Positions 43,962 through 54,239 of a DNA stretch of 64,000 nucleotides are shown piece by piece. The translations under genes and the position numbers were made by a program. The notes beneath the pieces are model-generated. The model searched no databases and was not told the DNA's origin. It saw only the letters and a program-made list of their open reading frames with translations. Source of the DNA: Siderastrea siderea (Eukaryota > Cnidaria > Anthozoa > Scleractinia > Rhizangiidae); contig OZ034969.1 in assembly GCA_964030785.1 (NCBI GenBank), positions 39,573,201 to 39,637,200 on the forward strand. The letters run 5' to 3'. Positions within the stretch are counted from its first letter, which is position 1; each line of letters opens with the position of its first letter.

Positions 43962-44603
43962 ATGAAGATTCAAAATTATGATGTTAAAGAGGAGGAAAAT
44001 AATGATTATATTCAATTATATGATTTCATGCCTGACCGATGTTTTAGAATGTTGCTTATGGGACCAAGTTCATCAGGTAAAACCAATCTATTATTGGATA
44101 TGATATATAGACTATTGTATTTTGATAAAATCTATCTTTATGCCAAAAATTTACAACAAAGCAAGTATCAAAATTTGTTAAAAACATTTGAGCCAATTTC
44201 AAAACAGGTTGGTTATGATATAATTGAAGCTAGTAACGATCAAATAACTTTTTTTATCAGAAATGTCTGATGAAAATCAAAAATTACGATATTTGATGAT
44301 TATTTAAATACTGGAAGGAAAAATGACAAAAAGAAATACGAAACTATTACACTAATTCCAGAAATAAAAATTGTTCATGTATATATTTGAGTCAGTCTTT
44401 TTATAATACTGATAAAACAGTGAGACTAAATAGCTCACATTATTGTATTTTTGAATTTCCATCAAGAAATGAACAATCAATGATTTGTAGAGAATTAAAC
44501 AAATAAATCAGATTATCACAAAGCCACTAAGGACCCGTATAGTTTTCTCGATGTTGACAAAGTAAAAAAATTCAATACCAAAAATTTCAATGAAAAAATA
44601 TAA
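43962..44603 (+). pseudogene. Packaging ATPase (FtsK/HerA, A32-like)
   Basis: The start at 43962 (MKIQNYDVKEEEN) gives a normal Polinton ATPase N-terminus. Walker A is LLMGPSSSGKTNLLLDM near 44050-44100. After a frame change near 44265, Walker B-like IFDDYLNTG and the later LSQSFYNTDKTVRLN block (about 44390) appear, followed by HYCIFEFPSRNEQ. The tail runs to about 44603. At least three frameshifts break it. The enzyme would pump DNA into the capsid. Confidence 0.93.
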
Positions 44604-44616
44604 TCTAATAATATAT

Positions 44617-46185
44617 ATGAGTTTCTATAATGGAATATTAAATCACAATGAATATATTCATGGACAAGGTCAAAGAGGTTTACCAGGCATTGGATTCAAA
44701 TTAGATTCAAATAATGATTATGATATGCAAAACAAAAAACTGGTTAATGTGAAACAAGGAACTAATAATAATGATGTGGTTACAAAATCTTATCTTGATT
44801 CAGAGATAGCCAAGATTCCAAGTCTGGATACATCTCAATTCGTACCAAAAGATTCATATCCGGTTCAAGGAGATCTTAACAAAGTCGTAAATTATGAAAC
44901 AATTAGAGAAATATTTTTATCACGAAAGGAAGCGTTTCCAATGGAGACAGCTATCAATATGAATAACAATAAAATAGAAAAAATCAGCCCTCCCACTGCA
45001 GGCCATCAGGCTGCAAACAAGGATTATGTTGACAATAACGTGAATAATAAGGCTGATTTTACAAAAACAACAACTCAAATATTCTAAGGATTCTGATTTT
45101 AATCAGTCATCGCATTCAGGATTGGATGTTGCAAATATCAACTATATAAACAACACCTATTTAAATAAAAACACTGGTGGGACTATGGAAAATCCTATCA
45201 CCTTCCAATCTTCATTATCAAATAACAAAAAACAGATTCACAACCTCGGGATACCACAATGCAATAGTAGTGCAGTCAATAAACAATACGTTGATAGTGA
45301 GATAGGCAAGATTCCAAAACTTGATACATCGAATTTCATCAAAAAAGATGGATCAGTATCAATGGAATCAGATCTGAATATGGGTAATAACCTAATTCAA
45401 AATGTAAAAACTCCCCTAAATAACACAGATGGAGTAAATAAAGCGTACGTTGATGAAAAGATAGAAAAATCAAATACCTTTTAGATCAAGATGAGAGCTC
45501 TTCTGAGAGTAACATCATCGTTAATGGTATCACTGATTTCAACCAATCCCCGCACAAAAATAAAAAGGCTTACTGTTAAACACTACAAAAGGATTCTGGG
45601 AGTAATGATTATAGATCAAGAATAGGTTTCAATTTGTATCCACAAGATATTGGTACGTTCACAATGATATTTGAATTTTATCCCCCTGAAATGAAAAATA
45701 TACGAATTTCCTGTCAGGGGACACTGGTATATATACATAAACAAGTTCAAAAAGACTTTTCAAATTATTCGAAATTACTTGTACAAATCAATAATGGAAG
45801 CAAGGATACACCGGATTATATTTATCTCAATATGCATGGAACAGCGACAGCAACACCTGTGAAAGCACATCTTGTAGTTTATGGTGTGAAAGATTGGCAA
45901 GACACTATCAATCCAGAAGTGTACGACTATGATCACAGCAACCATGGAATGAGAATCGTTAAGTATATGAATAAGATTGTTTCCACTATCGCATGGTTAA
46001 CAGATGGTCCTTGGCAAGACCTACCCAACTATTATGTGAATTTCAATCAACCAACTGTTGACAATGTCGTGAAACTGAAAACATATCTACAGGTAAGTAA
46101 TGATCAACATGGAGGCGATCTTTGGTGCCGTTGGGTTGTCTATATTATCAACCCAGTGACAAACAACGTCGAAAAACCCATATAA
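44617..46185 (+). pseudogene. Fibre-like protein with collagen-like start and four phage-tail-type shaft repeats
   Basis: The ATG at 44617 reads MSFYNGILNHNEYIHGQGQR with a short collagen-like GLPGIG. Four repeats follow at about 44725-44815, 44956-45045, 45220-45305 and 45375-45465. Each has an N-M-x-N-N/K-x-I/L-x-x-V/I start and a T/N-K-x-Y-V/L-D end, such as TKSYLDSEI, NKDYVDNNV, NKQYVDSEI and NKAYVDEKI. This spacing is typical of phage tail-fibre shafts. The C-terminal half (45634-46185) has a beta-rich DIGTFTMIFEFYPPEM and WQDLPNYYVNF. Three frame changes (45087-45122, 45484, 45630) break it. Confidence 0.65.
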
Positions 46186-46514
46186 TACAAGTCAATACAA
46201 TTAACTCCCTTTTTTTAGGAAAAAGATTCCGGTCAGGTTTTGGTATTCAGCTGGCTCCAGACTATGAAAACATCGCCACACTCACAAACGCTTCTTTTTT
46301 CAAGGTTGTAGTCAAACACAAGCTTCATAAATTTCAATTACAGACAAGAGTAATAGATGGGGGAACCTTCACAGTGAATTCCATCGCTAATAATCTAGAT
46401 GCAGATTGGAACAGTTACACTGTGAGCTCAATTGAGGTTCAAGAGATAGCCGGTTTAAAATTGGACACAAATTCAGGTCTGCCATCTGATGTCACAAGTT
46501 TCACCAGTGAATAA
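46122..46514 (+). CDS. Unknown Polinton ORF downstream of the fibre-like gene
   Basis: About 130 codons, the recognisable part from 46190. It contains FRSGFGIQLAPDYENIATL, FFKVVVKHKLHKFQLQT and GTFTVNSIANNLDADWNS and ends TSFTSE. The predicted beta-rich composition could be a receptor-binding head continuing the fibre by a frame change, or a separate small gene. The first 60 bp overlap the fibre frame. Nothing was recognised. Confidence 0.5.
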   Translation: MVPLGCLYYQPSDKQRRKTHIIQVNTINSLFLGKRFRSGFGIQLAPDYENIATLTNASFFKVVVKHKLHKFQLQTRVIDGGTFTVNSIANNLDADWNSYTVSSIEVQEIAGLKLDTNSGLPSDVTSFTSE

Positions 46515-46543
46515 ATAGATTTATCTATTCATATAATATATTC

Positions 46544-47029
46544 AATGGCTGACAGACGGAAAATGAGCATTTTCAATTGGAACCATATTTCGGACAAATT
46601 AACAGAAGATCAAATATCTGAGTTGAAAGCATTGTACAAATTGTATCATAAAAAATACTGGCTTTACAAAATGACGTTCAAATATTACTTGTATGAAATA
46701 TTGGATCTGTTGTATTGGTAGTAACAGGAACAGTAGCAGGTAGTGTAACATTAAATCCCATTGTTCTTGGAACGATATCAGGTGTAGGTGTATTATTAAA
46801 AACTTTTTCAGAAGCCAAAAATTACAAAAGAAAGATTGAAATGTGTAAATTCGCATACACCTCATATGAAAAAGTTTTAACAGATTTGCGGTCCTTCATG
46901 AGAGGAATAGAGTATAATAACAAAGAATTTCTTGATTATGTCAAAGTTCTCGATGATATAATCATTGATATGTGTCCATTAACTGACAAATTTGAGAAGA
47001 AATACAACAAGGTGTTCATCCAACAATAG
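46544..47029 (+). pseudogene. Small membrane-type protein conserved between Polintons
   Basis: It begins MADRRKMSIFNWNHI, has LYKLYHKKYWLYKM, and after a frame change near 46715 a hydrophobic segment (VVTGTVAGSVTLNPIVLG ... ISGVGVLLKTF) and a helical tail (YEKVLTDLRSFMRG, DMCPLTDKFEKKYNK). A clearly related gene lies at 63396-63890 in the second Polinton-like element, with the same order of motifs. One central membrane segment seems likely. Function unknown. Confidence 0.7.
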
Positions 47030-47086
47030 ATTTTATTTTATCCCCTATCAACAACATGACGTGCTTCCAATATTGTTCATAAAAAG

Positions 47087-47572
47087 TTAATGTTTTTTTT
47101 TTGATTTGGTTACTTTCACATAATCATGTGGTGGTTTCATCATTTTCAAGATCTCTTTTAGAATAAAATTTATATTTATCATACGTTTACGTTTTCCGTT
47201 AACTTGTGGAAGAATCGTTTCAATCTGTTTAAACACTCTTAAGATTTTTGATATGGCTTGTATTGATATATAATTTCCATTAGTAGACAAATCATTAATC
47301 GTATTTTCTATATGATATCTTCGATGATATACTGATTTTTTCCTTACCTTATACATCTCTTCATAAAAATATATATACTCATTAACCACATCATAACCAT
47401 GAATGACACCACAACTTCGACAAACTCGCATACCATTATCATTAATTATATCTTGTATATCACAACGTAAGTCATCTTTTACTAAACAATCTTGTAGTTT
47501 TTCATCACAAAAAGGACAATGGATCTCTCCTGATTCTTTCAGTTCATTATGTAATTCTATATTACAATTCAT
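47087..47572 (-). CDS. VLTF3-like transcription factor
   Basis: 161 codons, open. Two Cys pairs (CPFCDEKLQDC and CRSCGVIHGYDVV) make a zinc ribbon, followed by KSVYHRRYHIENTINDL and a helical region. The Y-H-R-R-Y-H-I motif and the layout fit the poxvirus late transcription factor 3 family, which occurs in nucleocytoplasmic viruses and some Polintons. It would direct late transcription of the element. It is one of the few unbroken genes, and is the first gene inside the right terminal repeat. Confidence 0.82.
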   Translation of the reverse strand: MNCNIELHNELKESGEIHCPFCDEKLQDCLVKDDLRCDIQDIINDNGMRVCRSCGVIHGYDVVNEYIYFYEEMYKVRKKSVYHRRYHIENTINDLSTNGNYISIQAISKILRVFKQIETILPQVNGKRKRMININFILKEILKMMKPPHDYVKVTKSKKKH

Positions 47573-47783
47573 TTTATATATTATTATGTAAGATTTTTTT
47601 ATGTTACTTACAACATGACGTCACGCCACAGCTGTGGCGAAATCACAAGTGCCACAAGCAGTCTAGTTCATGGGTCCACGGTAGTGCTGCCTTATGATGA
47701 CTCATTTCCTCGGGAAAGTCCCATTACATCATAAACTTCCTGTTTTTCTGAGAATGTCACGCAATGAGATCATAATTTGAAGA

Positions 47784-48080
47784 GGATATTTATTTCTCTT
47801 TTGTAAGATTAAAATTTATGCACCACAAAGTTGAAGTTATATTATGAAATTATTAAATGATTAACTTACCAAAAAATGAAATCCACATTATGAGAGCCAT
47901 ATTATGAGAGTCATATTATGAGAGTCATATTATTATACCATCACAAAATATGAAAACATAATGTGAAAAAATAAATATAAATTATTAAATGGAAATTATT
48001 AAATGAAAAATCTAATGGAAAAAATCTGATGGAAAACTCTGATGGAGAAATGCGCCGGTACCCCCATATGCTATACTACT
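47784..48080 (-). repeat. Right terminal inverted repeat of the Polinton
   Basis: Inverted copy of 21297-21595. It ends GGTACCCCCATATGCTATAC and TACT at 48080. Confidence 0.93.
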
Positions 48081-48086
48081 TTCGTT
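48081..48086. repeat. Right target duplication of the Polinton, TTCGTT
   Basis: Identical to 21291-21296. Confidence 0.95.
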
Positions 48087-48479
48087 GGCTTTGAAGTCGC
48101 TGTTGCTTTAGGTCCTTGATAAGCTTAAGGAGTGACTGTGTATTCTAAAGTGAATCTCGCTGTAAACTATACTAACTGCCTAAGTGTCTATGGTTGGCAG
48201 CCTAAGCACTTGTGGTTGCTTAGGTAGCTAGCACCTTTTCTTAATAGTCAAAATGACGTTAAAACATCTCACTCTATTTTCTTCTCTATTTCAGCTTCGT
48301 TGCTCTTGTTGTTAGGTAAAGGCCTCCTGCTATGATATTTTGCGGATGATAAAATGTAAATGGGAAATGTGAGGGTGGAGAAATGTAGATAAAAAAAAGA
48401 AAATATTACATCATAACTCTGCAGACTAGAATGGGAAGTATTTCTGATAGAAGCTACAATCATAAGTCGGTCAATTATG

Positions 48480-48590
48480 ATCGTCCGGGTGAGTGTAGTC
48501 CTGAGAAGGACTGTTTGTGGTGACACTGACTGACGTTTCGACAACCTGAGCGGAAGTCATCATCACAGTCAAGTGAACTGTGCATCGTCA
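48480..48590. repeat. Possible dispersed repeat fragment
   Basis: GTCCTGAGAAGGAC can form a small hairpin and is followed by CTGACGTTTCGACAACCTGA. The block looks like a fragment of a retroelement end (Penelope-like is one guess). No ORF supports it. Confidence 0.3.
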
Positions 48591-48639
48591 GTAGATGTTA
48601 TAAGTCTCTGGTCGTTGTCCTGATTGCTCGACGATCTCG

Positions 48640-50200
48640 TCATGTTATTTATTTATTTATTTTTTTAATTTTATTTATTAAAGAATACAAAAAAAATTTG
48701 CAATACAATAGATAAGCAATTACAAGAGTACTATACACATCTTTACAAATAGAACCAGTAGATAAAAAATTAACAAAAGTATAAAGCAATTACAGTAATA
48801 CTTTGCACCTCTTTACAAATAGAAACAAACAGAAAGCACAAGCGATTAAATAAAAAGATAGACAAATAAATACATCCAAATAAATAACTATATAAATTGC
48901 AAGGCGGGTCAAAGGTCTCTCAAATATCGACATCTCCAATAAATTTGCTGCGGATCAGAGGTTCCCATTTAATTTTGAAATGCTTTAGATTACCATTTCT
49001 CGTGGCAATATCTTTCTCAATCCTTGCTTTTTAACGTAATTCTGTTTCAAATACAGGGAAGTATAGAGGCGTATCGTCTAGACTGCATCGGTATATGTAG
49101 AACTTGGCAACTAACGGGGCCAAATTGAGTAGCGTGAAGAACCTTGAGTTATCTATCACACCATATAACACCATAGTAAGTGTAAGGTTCAGTACAATAT
49201 GGGTATTTTTGCGCCACCATTCCCGAAAATCGTTCCAAAAAGCCACTGCACAAAGTTTTTCTGCTTTGTCTTTGCAGTGAAAACATTTGTCATCCTGTAA
49301 AATATTTGCTTTGAAAAGCTTGTCCTTTGTGAACACTGCGTTATGAATAATTTTAAACTGAAACATGCACAATTTAATTTCCTTTGTTATACTCCATGGT
49401 AGAAAATATACTTTTGATAAGTTATCTTTAGAAACACCTGAATTAAGAATTTTTTGCTCGGCTGAAGGAGGCACAAATTTACTATCTGCGATAACACGCA
49501 GCAGATCTGCAGTGGTTAAGTTCGAGTTGTTAGTACGCCAATTTGAAATTAATTTTAAAACGCCATGGGATTCTTTGGAGATAGCATTCCAATTTTGACG
49601 GATTGAATTACATACACCACAGTATGTTGTAAAACAAGCTTTAACATCAAATATACGACCAAAAAACGTCAAAAGGGAGAAATTTACCGTTATCACTTAT
49701 TAGATCGTTAATTTTGTAGATTCCTTTGTGGTACCACGCTGGAAAAAATAGAGTTTTATTGTTGATTTTAATGTGTCTGTTGTTCCAGATGAATGTTTCG
49801 TTTGGATTAAGATCAGCCTTGCCCGCCAAGCATGTAACCTCCTCCCAATAATTAAGCACTCTTTCGTAAAAAAGCGGTACATTTTTCACATCGAGATCCT
49901 TGACTTTGTAGCTGCACTGAAGAAGGAAAGAGAAGCCTCCTAGATGCGCAGTTGTATTATCTGGTATTATTTTCCACGCTCCCTTATTGCCATTGGTAAA
50001 CCTGTTGATCCAAGCACACTTTAGAGCTTTGTTCATATGATCGAAATCTATCATTTTTAGTCCACCTTTCTCTTTCAGTCCAGTGATGGTGGATTTCTTA
50101 ATTTTAGCGGGTTTGGCGTCCCACAGGAACTTAAATGTTAATTTGTTTACTTCTTGAGCGAAGTTTTCAGGAATGGGCAGAACTGAAGCGTGATGTTATT
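48640..50200 (-). mobile_element. 5'-truncated LINE, L1/Tx1-like, 3' half
   Basis: On the minus strand the element runs from the end of the RT (about 50190-50060, with LTFKFLWDAKP and KEKGGLKMIDF) through the post-RT domain to a non-coding tail that ends in TAAA/TTTA repeats near 48640-48660. The upstream part is missing. The endonuclease fragment at 715-1139 may belong to the same group. Confidence 0.8.
49031..50054 (-). pseudogene. LINE ORF2 C-terminus
   Basis: The minus strand encodes NKALKCAWINRFTNGNKGAW, WKIIPDN, FYERVLNYWEEVTCL and FIWNNRHIKINNKTLFF, then, after a frame change near 49690, FHCKDKAEKLCAVAFWNDF with the Cys residues of the post-RT zinc finger (CFHCKDKAEK) near 49290. This order is that of the C-terminal region of L1/Tx1-type ORF2. 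The polymerase palm itself is not in the window. Confidence 0.82.
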
Positions 50201-50400
50201 GGTCGTCTGTCAGTTAAGCCCTGCTCCATGAATAGATTCGACACGCTGAGTTTAACAACTGCATACGTGCCATATATTTCTGTTTGATGAAATGTGGCGA
50301 AACTTCATATCTTTGTTTATTAAATGCCAATGAAACTGCCAGACTCTCCTCCCACAATCCTTTGCGGACTCCACTCGACCATGGAGCTTTAATTGTCCCT

Positions 50401-50930
50401 TTTTCAGGGATAATACGTTAAACAAGAATCAATGCGCGTAACGAGCGCTAAGATCGCCTGTCGTGTATAGAAAAACAGGGGCACATCTATGCGCCTCGTT
50501 GGTTATCTACTACGTCATATCTAACACTCGTTCCTCGAAAAATTAAGATACAACCATAAGTAGAAATACAACTAAACTCGAAAGTCCACATTAGCTATTG
50601 TGGCTTGCTTTGAGTTCCTGATTAGCCTGGTAGCAAGAGGTTCCGTAACCTATCCTGTACGTTTCAAACATTTTTCGCTTTTGACCGCGCCAAATTTGGG
50701 GCGAGGGCGAACTGTGCAGAATAGAAGAGGAATAGCCTACGGAAACGCTTCCCACGCAGGCTAAGTTCTGATCGGTTCATTGAGTTGCTTGTGTGTGTGG
50801 TTTAAGTGTGTGGTGATTGTCTAGGTTTATTACTTTGGCTTTGATTTTACGACACTCACTCTGACCCACAAACATCTTTTTCTATGGCTACTTGGTATTT
50901 ATTGCACTCCATTGGCGTAATAATAGCGGA
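50401..50930. other. No gene recognised
   Basis: Mixed unique-looking sequence between the LINE and a dispersed repeat. No ORF of note. Confidence 0.35.
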
Positions 50931-50964
50931 GCCCGCGCGCTAGCGCGCCAGCGGAAGACCATTG

Positions 50965-51125
50965 CTGAGCAAATTTGGTAACCTATCGATCCGAGAAATT
51001 TTGGTTCTGACGTCAGCGTACGCCCGTACGCCAGCCCGTACAGACTCTGGGGGAGGGGGAGGGAGGGGAGTTCCAAGACAACCCGACGGAGGGGAGGTGG
51101 AGAATTCCGTCTTTTCTTGGCGGGA
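50965..51125. repeat. Dispersed repeat, copy 2
   Basis: Same order of short blocks as 15285-15420 (AAATTTGGTAACC, ATTTTGGTTCTGACGTCAGC, ACAGACTCTGGGGGAGG), with a small internal insertion. Confidence 0.7.
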
Positions 51126-51635
51126 AACCGCGCGGTGCTTTTGGGCAACCGATGTTTTTCTTGGCGAGAAACTGCATGACCACCGTCGCTTTTGAAAAAG
51201 AGGTTTTTAAAAGCTTAGCTTGTTCAGCAAAACGATTTAGTTCGAGATAAGTGAAGTTTAGAACTTGAGAAAAAATATCGAATATCTATAAATGGAAAGA
51301 AAAAGTTCAAAAGAATACTCAGTTGTCTTTTTGGTGGAAGGCAAAAAGTCCAAGTTACTAAATTTGCCTTCCACGACTTCATCTTTGATGTCGGTAATCT
51401 GCTGCGAACTTGGTCGGCACAACGCTTGAGTTCGCAGTATTTCCAGCGGTCCTGACCTCAAATATAGCAGAGCTAGTGCCTTCTGGTTTTTTCTGTCCAC
51501 AACCATGGTTTTTGCGGCAGTCCGAACACATTTTCCCAGAAAAACACCCGCCTGTTTAGTCGACCGAACTGCCATCAATAAAAAGCAGTCTAAGTATAGT
51601 AATGAACACACTCTTTGTACGTAGTGGCAGGTTGG

Positions 51636-51712
51636 TCGACTGGTTAGAGCAATTCCCTAGCGTTTTGGCGGCTGGGGTTCAAAACCGTGAGGGAGAAAAG
51701 TTTTTTTTTTGT
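51636..51712 (+). repeat. tRNA-like sequence, possible SINE head
   Basis: GGTTGGTCGACTGGTTAGAG resembles an A box and GGGGTTCAAAACC a B box, 30 bp apart, followed by a T-run that would end RNA polymerase III transcription. A true tRNA fold is not clear, so it is more likely a degenerate tRNA or SINE. Confidence 0.4.
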
Positions 51713-51765
51713 TTTCATTAATTTTTTTTTTTTTGCTTATTACTTTAAAAAATAAATAAGGTCCA

Positions 51766-51930
51766 GCAACAAAAAGAAAAACAAGTGGGCTCTGCTTTTG
51801 GGCTTGGCTAAATCTATATATTAAATAGTCTTGTTATTTCCTTTGAATGGTTTGAATGGTTTGCATTAAGACTATTCAATATATAGATTTAGCCAAGCCC
51901 AAAAGCAGAGCCCACTCGTTTTTCTTTTCG
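51766..51930. mobile_element. Small hairpin MITE
   Basis: Inverted arms of about 60 bp (AAAGAAAAACAAGTGGGCTC on the left, with its near complement on the right) surround a short AT-rich centre. Both arms contain GGGCTTGGCTAAATCTATA. No ORF. Confidence 0.75.
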
Positions 51931-51949
51931 TAGCGAGAATTATCAAGGC

Positions 51950-52780
51950 CGAGGTTTGTGTTATCTGCCTCAGCTTTCTGCTTCGGCAGCTAACGCAATT
52001 CCCGGCCTTGAAAATTCTTGCTATCATGCTAAAACCAAATCCGAGCCAATAATTGTTTTATTATGCACCTACTTGAGTGTTTATAAAGACAAGAGCGCAC
52101 ACAAAAAGCTCAAACCCAACGACACCCCGGGAACGACACAGAGAGCCATGACACTGGAGCCTCGTGGTATAAATAGACGCGATGAACTTAATTAGTTACT
52201 TTTCAATTCTTCAAAACCCGTATATGTAACGGTCTTCTATAAATTGACGTCACTTTTACATGCATTAAAAAACTATTGTAGGAATGACGTAACGAAAGTA
52301 GTACCAGTCGGAGTAAGCAGTGCGCTTGTAATCAATCAAAATCGACATTATGACATCGGTGTATGAATAATCACTCTTTATGCTTCTTTAAATCACATTT
52401 ACAATCAGACACCATGTTTTCCCAACGTTTTCGCCCTTTCTTGTAATTATCTCCTTGACGTTTCATTCAATCCAAAAATGACATCATAGGTTTGTAGTGC
52501 GAGTTTCCTTCCATATATCTGTAAGAATTTTTTTGGCGATGTTTAAAACGTACGTAAAGAAGTAAAACGGAAGGGAGGTTGATTTATTTTAAGAAAAATG
52601 AAAATTATCAAGATTTAAAGGCGAGTTAACATTAAGACTTAAAGTTAATAATAGATGGACACCTGGAATTAGCTTGTCTAGTGGTGTGTACAAAAATTTT
52701 GCCCATCTTTTATTTCTTTCTTTATTTTAATCCTATTTCCCAAAACGTTCACTGTTAAAACCGTGCTTTACAAACACATT
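51950..52780. other. No gene recognised
   Basis: Non-coding sequence between the hairpin and the host exon. May hold the 3' UTR of the minus-strand gene next door. A short ORF at 51956-52195 has no motif. Confidence 0.4.
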
Positions 52781-52783
52781 TTG

Positions 52784-54237
52784 TCATTTTCCTTGCATAC
52801 TAAGTATAGTTCTGACTAATGATTTTTCATTGGCTAATCCCGATGCTTTGGAGCCCTGACATTGAGTCAGTTGTCGAGTGAGAAGCTTTGGATCGCAATT
52901 TACGGGATGATAAACATGTATAAGACCAGGATCAGCTGACCGAAACACCTCAATCTCCGTGTGATTGACAAATTTCTCATATAAGTCTACATCTTCCCAT
53001 CCCCAGCCTTTAATGCTTGTGTTAAACCCTCCAACAGCGTGCAAATCTTGATGGTACATGCACGCGGGTCCGTACGCGTATGCCCTCCACATTCCTGCAT
53101 CTGTGTTAATGGTGTAGTTGGAGCCTGGTTTGTCGTTGTTGCTGTGTGATATTTCAGGATCAAACTGACTAAAAACTATCGGAAAATAAACTTGTTTACC
53201 AAGCGCTGTGTTCATTCGACAGCGGTCGATAAACTCCTTGCTGAATATCAAGTCAACATCACATAAGAACAACAAAGCTGCTTTGTCAAACTCATCGGCT
53301 GCGAGGGAAAGGGCAATCTCGGGGGAAAAGTTACCCGCAACGTCAATCCAAACAAGATCGGCTAGAGGATATCTGTCTTGATATTCTTTCATTATGGATT
53401 TGTGTTCGTGAGGAGAAGAAACAGAGGAAGAATATGCCACTACAAGTTTCACTTTCAGAACTGGTTTGAGGCAAACCTCTTCGAAATTTTTCATGAATCG
53501 ACGAAACGCGTCTAAACTACCTTCCAAAGGAACAAGAAAGTGCACATAAGGGGACGTGTTGGTAAGGGCTTCAGCGCTATCCAGCAGGTTTCCAAATGGC
53601 ACTTGGGTGTGGAGCCGTCTATTTTGCATTTTTTTTTTTTAGTTTTTCTATGTTTCTTTTCTCGGATTTTCTTCTCTGTCCTGACTGTTACTTCCAAGAT
53701 GTGTTGAACGCCGTATAAAGGATGAAAACGCCTGTAACCAAAATTTATCCTTTGGATATTCATGGTCCCAGAATGTGGCGTCCTCCTGGCCTCTTCTTTT
53801 AAAAATTCCATATTTTTGTCCAGTAAATCCCTTAACTCAATCTTCAGTGCGCCACGAATGCCGGTCCCGGGAGTCCGCAACATTTTATCAAAGTAGAAGG
53901 AGTTTGAAGTGAACAAGTTCCACTGTTCAGTATAATCTGTGGCCAGTTGATGGTGAAAATCTCTCGTATCCTGGAGTCTGCTTTTCTCTTTAGTTGGGAT
54001 CCGGTTTCCATCTGCTTGTATCAGCCGATCCATGTTCCTTATAACACGTTACAGTACAACAGCTTCGTGTTGGAGATTTTGTATTCGTTCGTTCATGAAG
54101 TGTGAGTGTAGGCGGTGCATGTAGGCGGGTTCTTTAATAGGGTGCAGCGTGATGGCATTTTGAATGGTTTTGGTGTTCAAATCGCCGTGAAAAATTTTTT
54201 CTTTCACAGAGTGGTGGTGAAAGAAAAGGGTGCTCAT
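52784..54237 (-). pseudogene. Chondroitin synthase/CHPF family (CHGN) last exon, broken
   Basis: A splice acceptor (TTTTCAG) precedes the first base at 54237. The frame has LHPIKEPAYMHRLHSHFMN, a TAA near 54049, then RINFGYRRFHPLYGVQHIL, and after a 12-A run (53629-53640) a frame change into the transferase part. That part shows the LFLCDVDLIFS metal-binding D-x-D near 53260, GWGWEDVDLYEKF near 52990, and the tail GLIHVYHPVNCDPKL with QCQGSKASGL. The family adds glucuronic acid and N-acetylgalactosamine to chondroitin in the Golgi. Upstream exons were not found, so the gene may start beyond the window. Confidence 0.88.
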
Positions 54238-54239
54238 CT

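Larger units (their letters stand above)
21297..48080 (-). mobile_element. Complete Polinton/Maverick element with two nested insertions
   Basis: The element spans 26,784 bp from AGTAGTATAGCATATGG to its complement, flanked by TTCGTT on both sides. Removing the 3166-bp insertion (22013-25178) and the Ngaro element (about 35921-43151) leaves about 16.4 kb, a normal Polinton size. It encodes PolB, integrase, adenain-like protease, packaging ATPase and two capsid proteins, the diagnostic Polinton set, plus HNH, phospholipase A2, zinc-ribbon, fibre-like, membrane and VLTF3-like genes. Nearly all genes carry frameshifts or stops. Confidence 0.97.

Noticed and set aside
48480..48590. Possible hammerhead ribozyme in a Penelope-like repeat
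   Set aside because: The conserved core bases do not line up with the hammerhead consensus on either strand.
51636..51712. Functional tRNA gene
   Set aside because: The stems do not pair well; left as tRNA-like only.
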